A stretch of DNA of 7,807 nucleotides from Clostridiales bacterium UBA4717. GTDB taxonomy: Bacteria; Bacillota; Clostridia; Oscillospirales; CAG-272. Below the pieces are notes generated by a model. The model ran no database searches. It was not told the origin of the DNA and worked only from the letters and a program-made list of their open reading frames with translations. Shown piece by piece: positions 1 to 5,935 of the stretch (its first letter is position 1; every line of letters starts with the position of its first letter). The stretch lies in assembly GCA_002404395.1 (NCBI GenBank), contig DHJP01000167.1, positions 1 through 7,807 of the forward strand, in the 5' to 3' direction. Position numbers and translations under genes: made by a program.

Positions 1-132
1 AAGAACAGACTCTGAAAAGTTTCCGTCCCCTCTCGGGGAACAGGGAATATCAACTCGTCACTCTTTTTTTATTCTCTGTAACATATCTATTGTAAACCTA
101 CACGAAAACTCTGACTAAAGGCAAAAATACTA

Positions 133-161
133 TTGACAATGCTCAAATTGTGTGATATAAT
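133..161 (+). promoter_or_regulatory. Strong sigma-A-type promoter of the tRNA gene
   Basis: The -35 box TTGACA (133-138) and -10 box TATAAT (156-161) both match the consensus exactly and are separated by 17 bp. A TG at 153-154 adds an extended -10 element. Transcription would start near 168, giving a leader of about 15 nt before the tRNA. Full consensus suits a stable-RNA gene. Confidence 0.92.
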
Positions 162-182
162 CATTCAGTCATGATCAAGTGA

Positions 183-259
183 GGGCCATTAGCTCAGTTG
201 GTCAGAGCTACCGGCTCATAACCGGTTGGTCCGGGGTTCGAGTCCCTGATGGCCCACCA
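183..259 (+). tRNA. tRNA with CAT anticodon, probably tRNA-Ile2 (lysidine-modified), otherwise tRNA-Met
   Basis: The full cloverleaf folds by eye: acceptor 183-189 pairs with 249-255 (7 bp); D stem 192-195/205-208 with GG in the loop; anticodon stem 210-214/222-226; anticodon CAT at 217-219; T stem 232-236/244-248 with loop TTCGAGT; discriminator A256; encoded CCA 257-259. The first pair is G-C, which excludes initiator tRNA-fMet (this lacks a 1-72 pair). Elongator Met and minor Ile2 both carry CAT in the gene. The acceptor stem has C4-G69 and C5-G68, which in E. coli mark Ile2 for the lysidine synthetase TilS, and the B. subtilis Ile2 gene also has C4 and C5. I therefore favour Ile2, whose modified anticodon reads AUA. 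Many pipelines would label it Met. It lies between its own promoter and terminator as a single-gene unit. Confidence 0.95.
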
Positions 260-295
260 AAAAATCGACAAGTACTGTTGTATTTGTCGATTTTT
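260..295 (+). terminator. Intrinsic terminator of the tRNA gene
   Basis: A perfect 12-bp inverted repeat starts at the base after the tRNA CCA: AAAAATCGACAA (260-271) and TTGTCGATTTTT (284-295), with a 12-nt loop. The right arm ends in five T and more T-rich sequence follows. The A-run/T-run symmetry means it could also stop transcripts from the minus strand. Confidence 0.85.
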
Positions 296-301
296 GTTTA
301 T

Positions 302-348
302 TTGCGATTTCAGCTGGGCGAACGTCCTTAAACCGGCTAAAACCGCAA
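302..348. repeat. Imperfect inverted repeat between converging genes
   Basis: TTGCGATTTCAGCTGG (302-317) can pair with CCGGCTAAAACCGCAA (333-348) across a 15-nt loop. Fourteen of 16 positions pair, one of them a G-U. No T tract follows on either strand, so it does not look like a terminator. It sits between two better hairpins; its role is unknown. Confidence 0.5.
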
Positions 349-352
349 TAAT

Positions 353-380
353 GAAAGGAGCGCTGCAAAGCGCTCCTTTC
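353..380 (-). terminator. Probable terminator hairpin of the SLH/transglutaminase gene
   Basis: A perfect 12-bp stem, GAAAGGAGCGCT (353-364) with AGCGCTCCTTTC (369-380), closes a 4-nt loop. It begins 15 bp past the stop codon of the minus-strand gene. The T tract after it on that strand is weak (ATTATTGCGGTTTT), so termination may be partial. Position and stem strength favour this role. Confidence 0.65.
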
Positions 381-395
381 TCAAATACGGATTTT

Positions 396-3248
396 TTAAT
401 CAAATTCGGACTCGATCGAAGCAAGCTCGGTCATACTGCTGTCATACAGAGTGATCCTGACCGTGCCGTTCAGCTTAAAGTCTTTCGGAGTTATGACTTC
501 AAACTCGCCGGGTCCGTTGGTTTGGACTCCCCTTTTCCCCGTGCTTACCACTTCGCCGTTTTCGATGGATTCATAAACGACGGTATACGTGGCTTCTTCG
601 CGAACGGTAATGCTTACCTTGCCGTTTTTGCAAGTGATCCCGTACTCGAGCTCTTCCGGCGGCAGTAACGGTTTCAAGACCTTTACTTTACCGTATTCCG
701 AAGAGTACCATGTCCATCCCTGCTTCGTTACGGTTGACGGGGTCTCACTTAATTTTTTCCAGAATGAGGTATCCAAAACATTCGGAAGAACGATCTCATC
801 TTTGACTTCCGGATAACCGTCAAGACTGCGTTCTGCCTTGCCCTCGTCGGTTTCGGTAGGAGCTTCGGCGATTTTCCACGGTCCCCACCAATGTGCATAC
901 AAGGTCACATCGTCTCCCTTGATCTCGTCAAGCGATTCGACCTTTACGCCGCCGTCCTTTTCGGTATACCAGCCGTCAAAAGTGAATCCGCTGCGCGAAA
1001 GCGTTTGGAACGGCTCGTCGCCGATGCGCCAATATGCGTTGATATACTCGCAACCGGTAGTTTTGCCGCCCTTGTAGCTAGGATCAAAGGTCACACGGCG
1101 CTTTTTAAGGCTTGTGGGAAGCTCTACGGATGCTTTGATGCCAAAGCCTGCCGGCAGACTGTATTTCGTATCATAGTATTGTCTTGACACTTCGATCTTA
1201 TTTCCATTTTGCCGCAATATGCAGAAAATAACGTCCTTAATGCCTTTAACGCCCGTATAGGTATAATATTCGTCGGTTTCAAAACTGTATAAATACATCG
1301 GATATTCGCTGGTCCGACCGTTGCCGCGGAAGAAGCAGATAAATCTTCCGTCTTCGGTGCGAAGGGCGGAGTATGCATTAAAGTCTTGCGAATCCTTAAC
1401 CGGGCTCATATCACCCTTCATATCCGAAGTAAATTTGACCTTGTCTTTATCCACATAATAGAAGCCTTGCTTGTCGTCGTCCCAGAAGAACGGCAGGTAG
1501 TTTGTGTTGAACAACCATCCCTTTTCATAAGTCTTGTCGGAACAGTGGACGTTATAACTGTCATGCCGATCCAATTCTGAGTCGCTGACTAAGAAGAATG
1601 CGCGTCCGATCACTCCGGCTATATCGGGAGCCGGGTCGTCCCAGGTAACATCCACATGATATTTTTTGCCGTCAATGGTAACGCAGCTCCATGCGTGGAG
1701 ATTCCTGCCCTCACTGTTTGTAGCAAATCCGACTACCTTGATCGCCGGAATGCCGACGCGGCTTAACAGATCGTTATATCCTTTTGTGTAGCCGTCACAG
1801 ACTGCAAAGCCTTCGACGATTGAGCCGTACTCGCTGTGACAGTACTCTCTCTTATACGTCAGGTCATAGGTGCAATGCTCCACCAACCAATCGTGGAGCC
1901 TCAACGCCTTTATCATATCGGGCAAGCCTTCTCCGAGGTCTTCTCCGAGCGCTTCATGAAGCGCATCTTGTACGGCGGCTTCGTAGACTTTCTTATCATA
2001 GGTTACTTTTTTGTTAGAGGGAGCGCCGTTGCGTCCATCCTCTTCGGGCAGCTCCGGTTTTTCGGTCTCATCTGTATCTTTGCTATCGTCGGACGGTTTG
2101 GTATTATCGTCCTTTTTTGTATCGTCTTTCTTTGTATCGTCCTTTTGGGTAGTTTCGTCTTTATTTGCGTCGTCTTTTTTAGTATCCTTGTCTTGCTTTG
2201 CACTATCGGTCGGATCGGTTTTATCGTCTGCGTCCGTCAGCTCGTCGGAGTCGTCCTTGTCATCCGGATCCGATTGCTCGGGTGTTGCCGGAACGGCGGC
2301 TGCGCGCTTCAAAAAGGTCACGATCTGTCCGCGCGTACAAGTAGCGTCGGGCGAGAAGGTGGTGGCTGAAGTGCCGTTCGTCACTCCGTTTTTCACCGCC
2401 CATGCCACAGCCTGCGCATAGGAATCGTCCGCTTGTACATCCTTGAACGTTGATAATACCTCGGTTTTCGGGCTGCCGGCGTTTTTCCAAAGATAAACTA
2501 CCGTAGAAGCCCTGGTGCAGGGTGTGTTTGGCTCAAAATTTCTGCCCGTGACCATTTTATGATCCTTTGCCCACATGGCGGGTTCATAGTAATAGGCATC
2601 GGAGTTTATGTCGCCGAAAGTAATATTTCCCTGACGTTTGGGACTGCCGACAGCACGCCACATGAATGTAAGTATCTGTGCGCGGGTACAGGTGTCGTTA
2701 GGTGAGAAAGTGGTGTCCGTTGTTCCTTTGGTGATCTGCTTTTCAAGTGCCCAATTGACGGCTTCGGCAAAATAGTCGCTCGGCTTTATGTCGGTAAAGG
2801 CGGTACGGGCGCCTTGATCGCTTTTGGCCGTGCCCGATGCGGGATCGGAGGCTTTCGTTGCCTTAAACGTATAAGTAACGATAACATTTTTTCCGTGCGG
2901 CACAACATTCTGCGTTTTATTGCCGTTGACTTTGACCGACATTTTGCTCATATTGGTCGTAAATGCCTTGTCAAGATCCGGCTTAATGCCGATCTCCGCC
3001 CTGACGGTATAGTCACAGCCGTCTTTAAAAGTCGCGTCTGCGGGAGACCAGGTCACGTTTAAGACTCTGGTGCTTGCCGTAGCCGGCAAAGAGCCCGTAG
3101 TTGCCGGAACTTCACCGACTTTCGGTTCGGTAACGGTCAGATTGATTATGGAAATGATCCCGGTCGCAAAGGCTGAGACCGACAGCAGAGCCGATAACAT
3201 AACCACAAGCAAAATGCCGGCGATGCACTTTGTGAAATTATTTTTCAC
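396..3248 (-). CDS. Secreted SLH-domain protein with transglutaminase-like domain and InlB-B repeat
   Basis: This is a 950-residue predicted cell-surface protein. Residues 1-28 form a signal peptide: Lys near the start, a hydrophobic core, and likely cleavage after AFA (28/29). Residues 30-145 look like a beta-rich region of a kind I recall from clostridial surface proteins. Three SLH modules follow (about 150-195, 210-257, 267-316), each ending in a CTR-containing motif; SLH modules usually bind pyruvylated secondary wall polymer. Residues 321-413 are a linker of Asp, Lys, Thr, Ser and Glu without aromatics. Residues 425-560 match the transglutaminase-like fold, with candidate triad Cys484 (AVCDGY), His518 (NLHAWS) and Asp533 (VDVTWDDP). 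Residues 575-705 are unassigned. Residues 718-787 match the Listeria-Bacteroides repeat (GFTFDGWYTEKDGG, TLYAHW). The C-terminus (790-950) holds two degenerate W-rich repeats. The start is GTG, preceded by AAGGAGGG (3255-3262) six bases away. The domain could cross-link, hydrolyse or only bind peptides; which cannot be told from sequence. Confidence 0.93.
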   Translation of the reverse strand: MKNNFTKCIAGILLVVMLSALLSVSAFATGIISIINLTVTEPKVGEVPATTGSLPATASTRVLNVTWSPADATFKDGCDYTVRAEIGIKPDLDKAFTTNMSKMSVKVNGNKTQNVVPHGKNVIVTYTFKATKASDPASGTAKSDQGARTAFTDIKPSDYFAEAVNWALEKQITKGTTDTTFSPNDTCTRAQILTFMWRAVGSPKRQGNITFGDINSDAYYYEPAMWAKDHKMVTGRNFEPNTPCTRASTVVYLWKNAGSPKTEVLSTFKDVQADDSYAQAVAWAVKNGVTNGTSATTFSPDATCTRGQIVTFLKRAAAVPATPEQSDPDDKDDSDELTDADDKTDPTDSAKQDKDTKKDDANKDETTQKDDTKKDDTKKDDNTKPSDDSKDTDETEKPELPEEDGRNGAPSNKKVTYDKKVYEAAVQDALHEALGEDLGEGLPDMIKALRLHDWLVEHCTYDLTYKREYCHSEYGSIVEGFAVCDGYTKGYNDLLSRVGIPAIKVVGFATNSEGRNLHAWSCVTIDGKKYHVDVTWDDPAPDIAGVIGRAFFLVSDSELDRHDSYNVHCSDKTYEKGWLFNTNYLPFFWDDDKQGFYYVDKDKVKFTSDMKGDMSPVKDSQDFNAYSALRTEDGRFICFFRGNGRTSEYPMYLYSFETDEYYTYTGVKGIKDVIFCILRQNGNKIEVSRQYYDTKYSLPAGFGIKASVELPTSLKKRRVTFDPSYKGGKTTGCEYINAYWRIGDEPFQTLSRSGFTFDGWYTEKDGGVKVESLDEIKGDDVTLYAHWWGPWKIAEAPTETDEGKAERSLDGYPEVKDEIVLPNVLDTSFWKKLSETPSTVTKQGWTWYSSEYGKVKVLKPLLPPEELEYGITCKNGKVSITVREEATYTVVYESIENGEVVSTGKRGVQTNGPGEFEVITPKDFKLNGTVRITLYDSSMTELASIESEFD
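2010..2288 (-). repeat. Low-complexity Asp/Lys linker with KDDT-type repeats
   Basis: These bases encode residues 321-413 of the surface protein. Of residues 321-410, 27 are Asp, 8 Glu and 15 Lys, with no aromatic, Ile, Val, Met or Cys. Residues 355-395 contain a short repeating unit (KKDDT, QKDDT, KKDDN). At DNA level this appears as near-repeats of TATCGTCCTT on the plus strand, a tract prone to length change. It separates the wall-binding SLH part from the enzyme-like part. Confidence 0.8.
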
Positions 3249-3251
3249 AAA
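3229..3251 (-). promoter_or_regulatory. Inverted repeat enclosing the GTG start codon of the surface protein
   Basis: TTTGTGAAA (3229-3237) and TTTCACAAA (3243-3251) are perfect 9-bp inverted copies separated by 5 nt. In the minus-strand mRNA they form a hairpin whose 5' arm contains the GUG start codon (3248-3246). The SD lies just outside, so folding could hide the start. A further copy of TTTCACAAA lies at 3280-3288. The repeat is certain; regulation is inferred. Confidence 0.6.
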
Positions 3252-3279
3252 AATCCCTCCTTGTTCAATATACGTTATA

Positions 3280-3314
3280 TTTCACAAATGGCATTTTAAA
3301 ATGCCTGTATGAAA
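3280..3314 (-). promoter_or_regulatory. 16-bp palindrome in the leader of the surface-protein gene
   Basis: GGCATTTTAAAATGCC (3290-3305) is a perfect 16-bp palindrome. Outer bases TTTCA (3280-3284) and TGAAA (3310-3314) extend it as an imperfect inverted repeat. It lies about 20 bp downstream of the predicted start of the minus-strand transcript. A centre without a spacer suits a dimeric repressor operator, but in RNA it could be a 6-bp stem with a 4-nt loop. The right arm of the extended form (minus-strand sense) overlaps a TTTCACAAA copy. Confidence 0.5.
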
Positions 3315-3331
3315 TTTATTGAAGCAATTGT

Positions 3332-3360
3332 ATAATAGCACTACCGGGATAAATTGTCAA
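3332..3360 (-). promoter_or_regulatory. Promoter of the SLH/transglutaminase gene
   Basis: Read on the minus strand, TTGACA (3360-3355) is followed after 17 bp by TATTAT (3337-3332), with TG two bases before the -10 (extended -10). Transcription would start near 3325, leaving a leader of about 75 nt that holds the palindrome, the 9-mer copies and the SD. Confidence 0.85.
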
Positions 3361-3416
3361 TAAGATGAACAAAAAGAGCCTGATAAAAATGTACAAAAAT
3401 CACGTTCTTGCCTCCC

Positions 3417-3446
3417 TTGACTTAAGGGGTATATCTGTGCTATATT
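3417..3446 (+). promoter_or_regulatory. Probable promoter of cca
   Basis: TTGACT (3417-3422) and TATATT (3441-3446) are separated by 18 bp, with TG at 3438-3439 as an extended -10. Transcription would start near 3453, giving a long leader of roughly 150 nt before the cca start. The boxes are weaker than those of the tRNA promoter. Confidence 0.6.
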
Positions 3447-3540
3447 ACTGATGCGGCAATATAGGATCATTCCGTTTCCGTCGGTGAATTATTTAAATTT
3501 TGTATAACGATTTCAGCAAATCTGCGGACCTCCGTCGGTT

Positions 3541-3580
3541 GGCAGTATGCGGCAGTATGCGGCAGTATGCGGCAGTATGC
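3541..3580. repeat. Four perfect tandem copies of a 10-bp unit
   Basis: The unit GGCAGTATGC occurs four times without mismatch or spacer. The array ends 10 bp before the cca SD (AAGG, 3591-3594). Each unit contains a small dyad (GCA...TGC), and the 10-bp period is close to one turn of DNA. If transcription starts at 3417-3446's start site, the array lies in the 5' leader. Confidence 0.95.
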
Positions 3581-3601
3581 TTGTATATATAAGGTGTGCT
3601 T

Positions 3602-4969
3602 ATGAAACAAAAAGAAATTGCGGTTGCCGAAAAAATCGCCGCAGAAGCGGCAAAATTCGGCGGACGGGTGTATTATGTGGGCGGATTTGTACGCGATTCC
3701 TTACTCGGCATTGACACTAAGGATGTTGACATTGAGGTGCACGGGATCACCCCGAAAAAACTTGTAGAGCTTCTTGACCTGATCGGCGAGCATACCGAAT
3801 TCGGTAAAAGCTTCGGGGTGTACGGCTTAAAAGGATATGAGCTTGACATAGCTCTGCCGCGCAGAGAGATTCAAAACGGGATCGGTCACAGGGCTTTTGA
3901 TGTGGAAGTCGATCCGTTCATCGGTGTCGGTGAAGCGGCACAGCGCCGCGATTTCACAGTTAACGCCGTAATGAAGGACGTATTGAGCGGAGAGCTTGTC
4001 GATCCGACGGGCGGAGTACGCGATCTGTCCGAGCGCAGACTGCGTGTGGTATGTAAGAACGCATTTTCCGAAGATCCGCTTCGCGTGCTTCGCGCGGCGC
4101 AGTTTGCGGCGAGATTCGGACTTATACCGACCGATGAAACGCTCAAGAGCTGCCGTGAGACGAGTATTGTCGGGCTTCCGCGGGAGCGGGTCGAGGGCGA
4201 GCTTTTCAAGGCGTTGCTGAAGTCCGAGAAGCCGTCGGTGTTTTTTGAGTTTTTAAAAAGCTGCGGGAAGCTTAACGAATATTTTCCGGAGCTTTCCGCA
4301 CTTATAGGGGTAGAGCAGGATCCTCTGCGTCATCCCGAAGGTGACGCGTGGGAGCATACCATGAAAGTCGTGGACGCGGCGGCGGGATACCGTTCGGGCG
4401 CATCGGATGCATTCGGGTTTATGCTTGCGGCGGCGTTCCACGACCTTGGAAAGAGCGTGTGTACCGAGCGCGGCAAAGACGGAAGGATACACGCATACGA
4501 GCATGAGACAAAGGGGCTTCGGCTTGTAAGCTCACAGCTTGCGCGCATTACGGGAAACCGCAAGCTTTGCAGATATGTTGAGGATCTTGTGAAGCTGCAT
4601 ATGCAGCCGGGCACTGCGGCGGCTATGCGTGTAAAGCCTAAAACCACCAACCGTATGTTTGACGAGGCGCTTGATCCGGAGGCGCTGATCCTCCTTTCAA
4701 AGGCGGATCATCTCGGAATAGGTGGAAATACCGAGGAGGGCTACGCCGAATCCGAGGCTTTTTTGCGTGCGCGTCTTGAACATTACCGTGAGCTGATGGC
4801 GGAACCGTTCATCACCTCAGCCGAGCTGATCGACGGCGGAGTAATGCCGGGCAGAGGACTTTCCGAAGCGCTTGCTTTTGCTCATAAGCTCAGGCTGTCG
4901 GAGCTTTGCCGAGACAGTGCGCTCAAGCAGGTCCTCGCGTTAAAAAACAGGTGGAACAGCGAACGTTAA
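3602..4969 (+). CDS. cca: CCA-adding tRNA nucleotidyltransferase with HD domain
   Basis: A 455-residue class II nucleotidyltransferase that adds or repairs the 3' CCA of tRNAs in the cytoplasm. Visible motifs: GGFVRD (27-32); metal-binding DVD (Asp41, Asp43); RRDFT (115-119); EDPLR (157-161), matching the nucleotide-selecting motif of bacterial CCA enzymes, followed by LRAAQFAARF; then an HD phosphohydrolase domain with WEHT (His252), HDLGK (His280-Asp281) and KADH (367-370). Length and order fit HD-containing bacterial CCA enzymes. I chose ATG 3602 because AAGG (3591-3594) lies 7 bases before it; a GTG two codons upstream (3596) is too close to the SD. The tRNA in this window encodes its own CCA, so repair may be the main role, though other tRNAs may lack it. 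A-adding enzyme or poly(A) polymerase are less likely alternatives. No clear terminator follows. Confidence 0.92.
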   Translation: MKQKEIAVAEKIAAEAAKFGGRVYYVGGFVRDSLLGIDTKDVDIEVHGITPKKLVELLDLIGEHTEFGKSFGVYGLKGYELDIALPRREIQNGIGHRAFDVEVDPFIGVGEAAQRRDFTVNAVMKDVLSGELVDPTGGVRDLSERRLRVVCKNAFSEDPLRVLRAAQFAARFGLIPTDETLKSCRETSIVGLPRERVEGELFKALLKSEKPSVFFEFLKSCGKLNEYFPELSALIGVEQDPLRHPEGDAWEHTMKVVDAAAGYRSGASDAFGFMLAAAFHDLGKSVCTERGKDGRIHAYEHETKGLRLVSSQLARITGNRKLCRYVEDLVKLHMQPGTAAAMRVKPKTTNRMFDEALDPEALILLSKADHLGIGGNTEEGYAESEAFLRARLEHYRELMAEPFITSAELIDGGVMPGRGLSEALAFAHKLRLSELCRDSALKQVLALKNRWNSER

Positions 4970-4997
4970 AAAACAATTGTAAACTTTTGAAAATCTG

Positions 4998-5026
4998 TTG
5001 AAGAATATATGTTTTTGTGATATTAT
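4998..5026 (+). promoter_or_regulatory. Promoter of the 213-residue membrane protein gene
   Basis: TTGAAG (4998-5003) and TATTAT (5021-5026) lie 17 bp apart, with TG at 5018-5019 forming an extended -10. Transcription would start near 5033, about 90 nt before the ATG. This indicates the gene can be transcribed independently of cca. Confidence 0.7.
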
Positions 5027-5122
5027 ATTGGTAAAGCCGACCTGAACCGGTCTATTATAAAAGTCTCTTGTCATATACTGCTTATGATCAGCACAGGATA
5101 AACAGGAAAGGCAGGATTTACT

Positions 5123-5764
5123 ATGAATTATAACGGTTCTTACGGCGAGGATACGCTTTACCGCACCATGAACGAATATCGCGGCAAAAAAGAGGCGGGG
5201 GCGGCGCTTGCGGCAGCGGCGATGCTGGCGTTTGCGGGACTTGCCCTCGGAGTGGTGTTTTATCGCGTCGGCGCGTCGGACGCCGGGATTGATGCCGATG
5301 CCGACATAGTCGGCTGCTTCCGCACGATGTTTGACGATCTTACGGGGGCGGGGGATCGTGTGTCTCTCGTGCTTTCATGCTTCTTTCGCGAAGTGTTTCC
5401 GCTTGTTTTGATTTTTGTCGGAGGTTATACCGTGTTTGCTCCGATTCTGTCGGCGGCGCTTTGCCTTTGGAGCAGTGCGGTCTGCGGCTTCGCGGTGTGT
5501 ATGCTGGAAGCTACGGGAGTCGGCGGTATTTTCCTTGAATCTTTGATTTTTCTCGTATGCAGGATAGCTATAATCTCTATATGTATTTCGGCGTCGCTTC
5601 GTGCATATTTCTTTTCAAAAAACTTTTGTAAAAAAGGCGCTGAGCTTGTCGATGTGTTCAAAAAGGATGAGTCGAGAGTTTATTTTTTCGATTTTGTCAT
5701 CTCGTCGGGGAGTATGTTTTTGTGCGTATCCATCACGCTTTTGCTGATATGCCTGATACGCTGA
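5123..5764 (+). CDS. Polytopic membrane protein, SpoIIM-like in size and topology
   Basis: A 213-residue integral membrane protein that I do not recognise with certainty. A short charged N-terminus (1-24) precedes a hydrophobic segment at about 25-48. A soluble stretch follows (about 50-80, with several Asp). Further membrane segments lie at about 86-105, 106-128, 135-160 and 188-213, so about five in all. The size (B. subtilis SpoIIM is about 214 residues) and the pattern of an N-terminal helix, an outer loop and a block of hydrophobic helices resemble SpoIIM, which acts with SpoIID and SpoIIP in engulfment during sporulation. That assignment is inference from shape, not from a diagnostic motif. 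The ATG is preceded by a modest SD (AGGA at 5113-5116). It has its own promoter, so it is probably not tightly coupled to cca. Confidence 0.8.
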   Translation: MNYNGSYGEDTLYRTMNEYRGKKEAGAALAAAAMLAFAGLALGVVFYRVGASDAGIDADADIVGCFRTMFDDLTGAGDRVSLVLSCFFREVFPLVLIFVGGYTVFAPILSAALCLWSSAVCGFAVCMLEATGVGGIFLESLIFLVCRIAIISICISASLRAYFFSKNFCKKGAELVDVFKKDESRVYFFDFVISSGSMFLCVSITLLLICLIR

Positions 5765-5837
5765 GTCTGACCGATTGAAAAGTGCGTATTACAGTGCAAA
5801 AGTGCTGCTTCGTCCTTTACCGAATTTTGTTTGAGTC

Positions 5838-5933
5838 ATGATTGGAAAGAGATCGGTTTGCGACGAGCCGCTCTCACCTGCGATTGAATGCGGGCTTGAA
5901 ATTTCGTATGACGGAATGACCGTTGAAATATAA
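5838..5933 (+). other. Possible 31-codon ORF or gene remnant
   Basis: An ATG at 5838 opens a 31-codon frame ending in TAA (5931-5933), with C-terminal residues LEISYDGMTVEI. Codon choice (GCG, GAA, CTT, GTT, GGA) resembles the neighbours. No good SD precedes the ATG, and a TGA lies in frame just upstream. It could be a small protein, the tail of a decayed gene, or chance. Confidence 0.2.
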
Positions 5934-5935
5934 AC

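Larger units (their letters stand above)
3249..3601. other. Divergent intergenic region between surface-protein gene and cca
   Basis: This 353-bp stretch without a gene holds the minus-strand promoter (3332-3360), the plus-strand promoter (3417-3446), the palindrome and 9-mer copies on the surface-gene side, and the 4 x 10-bp tandem repeat on the cca side. The 9-mer TCCGTCGGT also occurs twice (3477-3485 and 3531-3539). I see no RNA gene or recognised riboswitch in it. Confidence 0.7.

Noticed and set aside
22..70. Terminator of an upstream gene (CCCC/GGGG hairpin followed by a T run)
   Set aside because: The stem is short and interrupted, and the T run at 64-70 is too far from its end to act as an intrinsic terminator.
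183..259. Initiator tRNA-fMet
   Set aside because: The first acceptor pair is G-C, whereas bacterial initiators have an unpaired 1-72 position.
1836..2421. Long plus-strand frames rich in Val/Ile/Phe or Ser opposite the surface-protein gene
   Set aside because: They are the antisense reading of the Asp/Lys linker; hydrophobic or Ser runs arise from reversed GAT/AAA-type codons, and there is no SD.
3541..3580. CRISPR-like array
   Set aside because: Units are 10 bp and directly adjacent with no spacers; no cas gene is present.
3596..3601. GTG start for cca two codons upstream
   Set aside because: It almost touches the AAGG motif; ATG 3602 has proper SD spacing of 7 bases.
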